7,337 nucleotides of DNA from the NCBI GenBank assembly GCA_945861195.1, contig CAMATS010000104.1, positions 1-7,337 of the forward strand. The letters are read 5' to 3'. Positions 6,456 through 7,337 of the stretch are shown here, in pieces (position 1 is the stretch's first letter; each line of letters starts with the position of its first letter). The notes under the pieces are model-generated. The model did no database searches, was not told where the DNA came from, and saw only the letters and a program-made list of their open reading frames with translations. The translations under genes and the position numbers were made by a program. Source of the stretch: Rhodoferax sp. OV413 (GTDB lineage Bacteria > Pseudomonadota > Gammaproteobacteria > Burkholderiales > Burkholderiaceae_C).

Positions 6456-6469
6456 AGAAAATTGTTCTT

Positions 6470-6498
6470 GTTAAAGGATGCGCCCCGGTTCACACCAA
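6470..6498 (-). promoter_or_regulatory. Possible sigma70-type promoter for the aminotransferase-hydrolase pair
   Basis: On the minus strand TTGGTG (6498-6493), a 17-base spacer and TTTAAC (6475-6470) give a weak match to -35 and -10 boxes (3/6 and 4/6 by eye). The spacing is ideal and the predicted transcript start would lie just upstream of the GAGGAG ribosome site. The 111-base gap after metY makes a separate promoter plausible, but the boxes are poor. Confidence 0.25.
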
Positions 6499-6558
6499 AC
6501 GGCCCATGCCATCAAGCAGCATCCACCTGCACGCCAAACCCGCACGGACCATCACGGT

Positions 6559-7337
6559 TCACGCCAGTTTTTGCGCCGCCTTGAGCGCGCGCTTGAGGTC
6601 ATCAATCAAATCATCGGGGTCTTCCAGGCCGATGCTCAGGCGAATCGTGCCCTGGGCAATGCCGGCGGCCGCCAGCGCCTCGTCGCTCAGGCGGAAATGG
6701 GTGGTGCTGGCGGGTTGGATCACCAGGCTGCGGCAATCGCCCACGTTGGCCAGATGGCTAAAAAGTCGCAGACCTTCAACAAAAGCTTGGCCCTGTGCCC
6801 GGCTGCCCTTGAGGTCAAAGCTGAACACTGAGCCAGCGCCGCGCGGCAGCAGCCGTTGCGCCAACGCATGGCTGCTGGGGCTCTGCAGCAGCGGGTGGCC
6901 CACCCGAGTCACCAGCGGCTGCTGGTTGAGGAATTCCACCACCCGGACGGTGTTGCTCATGTGGCGCTCCATGCGCAGCGGCAGGGTTTCAATACCCTGC
7001 AGGATCAACCAGGCCGAGTGCGGGCTCAGGCAGGCGCCAAAGTCGCGCAGGCCCTCGCGCCGGGCCCGCAGCAAGAAAGCGCCCACGGTCGACTCCTCGG
7101 TGAAGACCATGTTGTGAAAACCTTCGTAGGGCGCACTGAGCTCGGGGAAACGGTCCGAGGCGCCCCAGTCAAACGAGCCACCATCGACCACGATACCGCC
7201 AATCACCGTGCCGTGGCCGCTCAGAAACTTGGTGGCCGAGTGGTAGACCAGGTCGGCCCCGTGATCAAACGGCTTCATCAGCCAAGGCGAAGTCAGGGTG
7301 GAGTCCACCAGCAAGGGCACGCCCGCCTCGTGTGCAA
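6559..7337 (-). CDS. metY: O-acetylhomoserine sulfhydrylase (aminocarboxypropyltransferase), C-terminal part
   Basis: This is the C-terminal 258 residues or so of a Cys/Met-metabolism PLP enzyme; the frame stays open to the right edge (the ATG at 7320 is internal, preceded by AHEAG), so the gene starts outside the window. Numbering from that internal Met: VDSTLTSPW (5-13), the PLP lysine Lys31 in HSATKFLSGHG, VDGGSFDW (45-52), LSPHSAWLILQGIETLPLRMERH (98-120), FSHLANVGDCRSLV (187-200), PASTTH (203-208) and RLSIGLED (227-234). The long DGG-F-DW to F-P stretch and the LANVGD-SLV block point to MetY rather than MetZ or MetB. MetY makes homocysteine from O-acetylhomoserine and sulfide in methionine synthesis. 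One residue stands out: Gln202, where relatives usually have His (I-H-P-A-S). It lies 111 bases upstream of the aminotransferase gene. Confidence 0.93.
   Translation of the reverse strand, partial: AHEAGVPLLVDSTLTSPWLMKPFDHGADLVYHSATKFLSGHGTVIGGIVVDGGSFDWGASDRFPELSAPYEGFHNMVFTEESTVGAFLLRARREGLRDFGACLSPHSAWLILQGIETLPLRMERHMSNTVRVVEFLNQQPLVTRVGHPLLQSPSSHALAQRLLPRGAGSVFSFDLKGSRAQGQAFVEGLRLFSHLANVGDCRSLVIQPASTTHFRLSDEALAAAGIAQGTIRLSIGLEDPDDLIDDLKRALKAAQKLA

Overview
This window is chromosomal DNA, most likely from a member of the Burkholderiales, probably Comamonadaceae (Rhodoferax, Polaromonas or Acidovorax-like). The grounds are high GC, strong GC bias at third codon positions, and protein sequences (YihY family, FAD-linked oxidase, MetY) that read like that group. 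The placement rests on recognition by eye, not on a search. I see no tRNA, rRNA, insertion sequence, CRISPR array or phage gene.

Layout. Positions 1-2743 hold a tight minus-strand cluster. In transcription order it is a four-helix DUF2069 membrane protein (2743-2360), an FAD-linked 2-hydroxyacid dehydrogenase of the GlcD/D-2-hydroxyglutarate dehydrogenase type (2356-923), thymidylate synthase thyA (873-40), and the first 11 codons of dihydrofolate reductase folA (34 to the left edge). The gaps are 3, 49 and 5 bases, so one transcript is likely. ThyA turns methylene-tetrahydrofolate into dihydrofolate and FolA reduces it back, so the last two genes form a functional pair. Diverging from DUF2069, with only 21 bases between start codons, is a plus-strand YihY/BrkB-family inner-membrane protein (2765-4051) with a cytoplasmic tail that resembles a winged helix.

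After a 193-base convergent spacer comes a second minus-strand group: an O-acetylhomoserine sulfhydrylase (metY, C-terminal part, running off the right edge), then 111 bases, then a class-III PLP aminotransferase (6444-5092), 37 bases, and an alpha/beta hydrolase (5054-4245). The last two look like a two-gene operon. The aminotransferase belongs to the HemL-like fold group but is not housekeeping HemL. It keeps two arginines that match the substrate-binding arginines of Variovorax beta-phenylalanine aminotransferase, its base composition is lower in GC than its neighbours, and it has the only strong Shine-Dalgarno seen here.

Most of the window is ordinary housekeeping sequence, and I see no clearly new system. 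The best leads are the aminotransferase/hydrolase pair and an 18-bp perfect palindrome inside the hydrolase gene.
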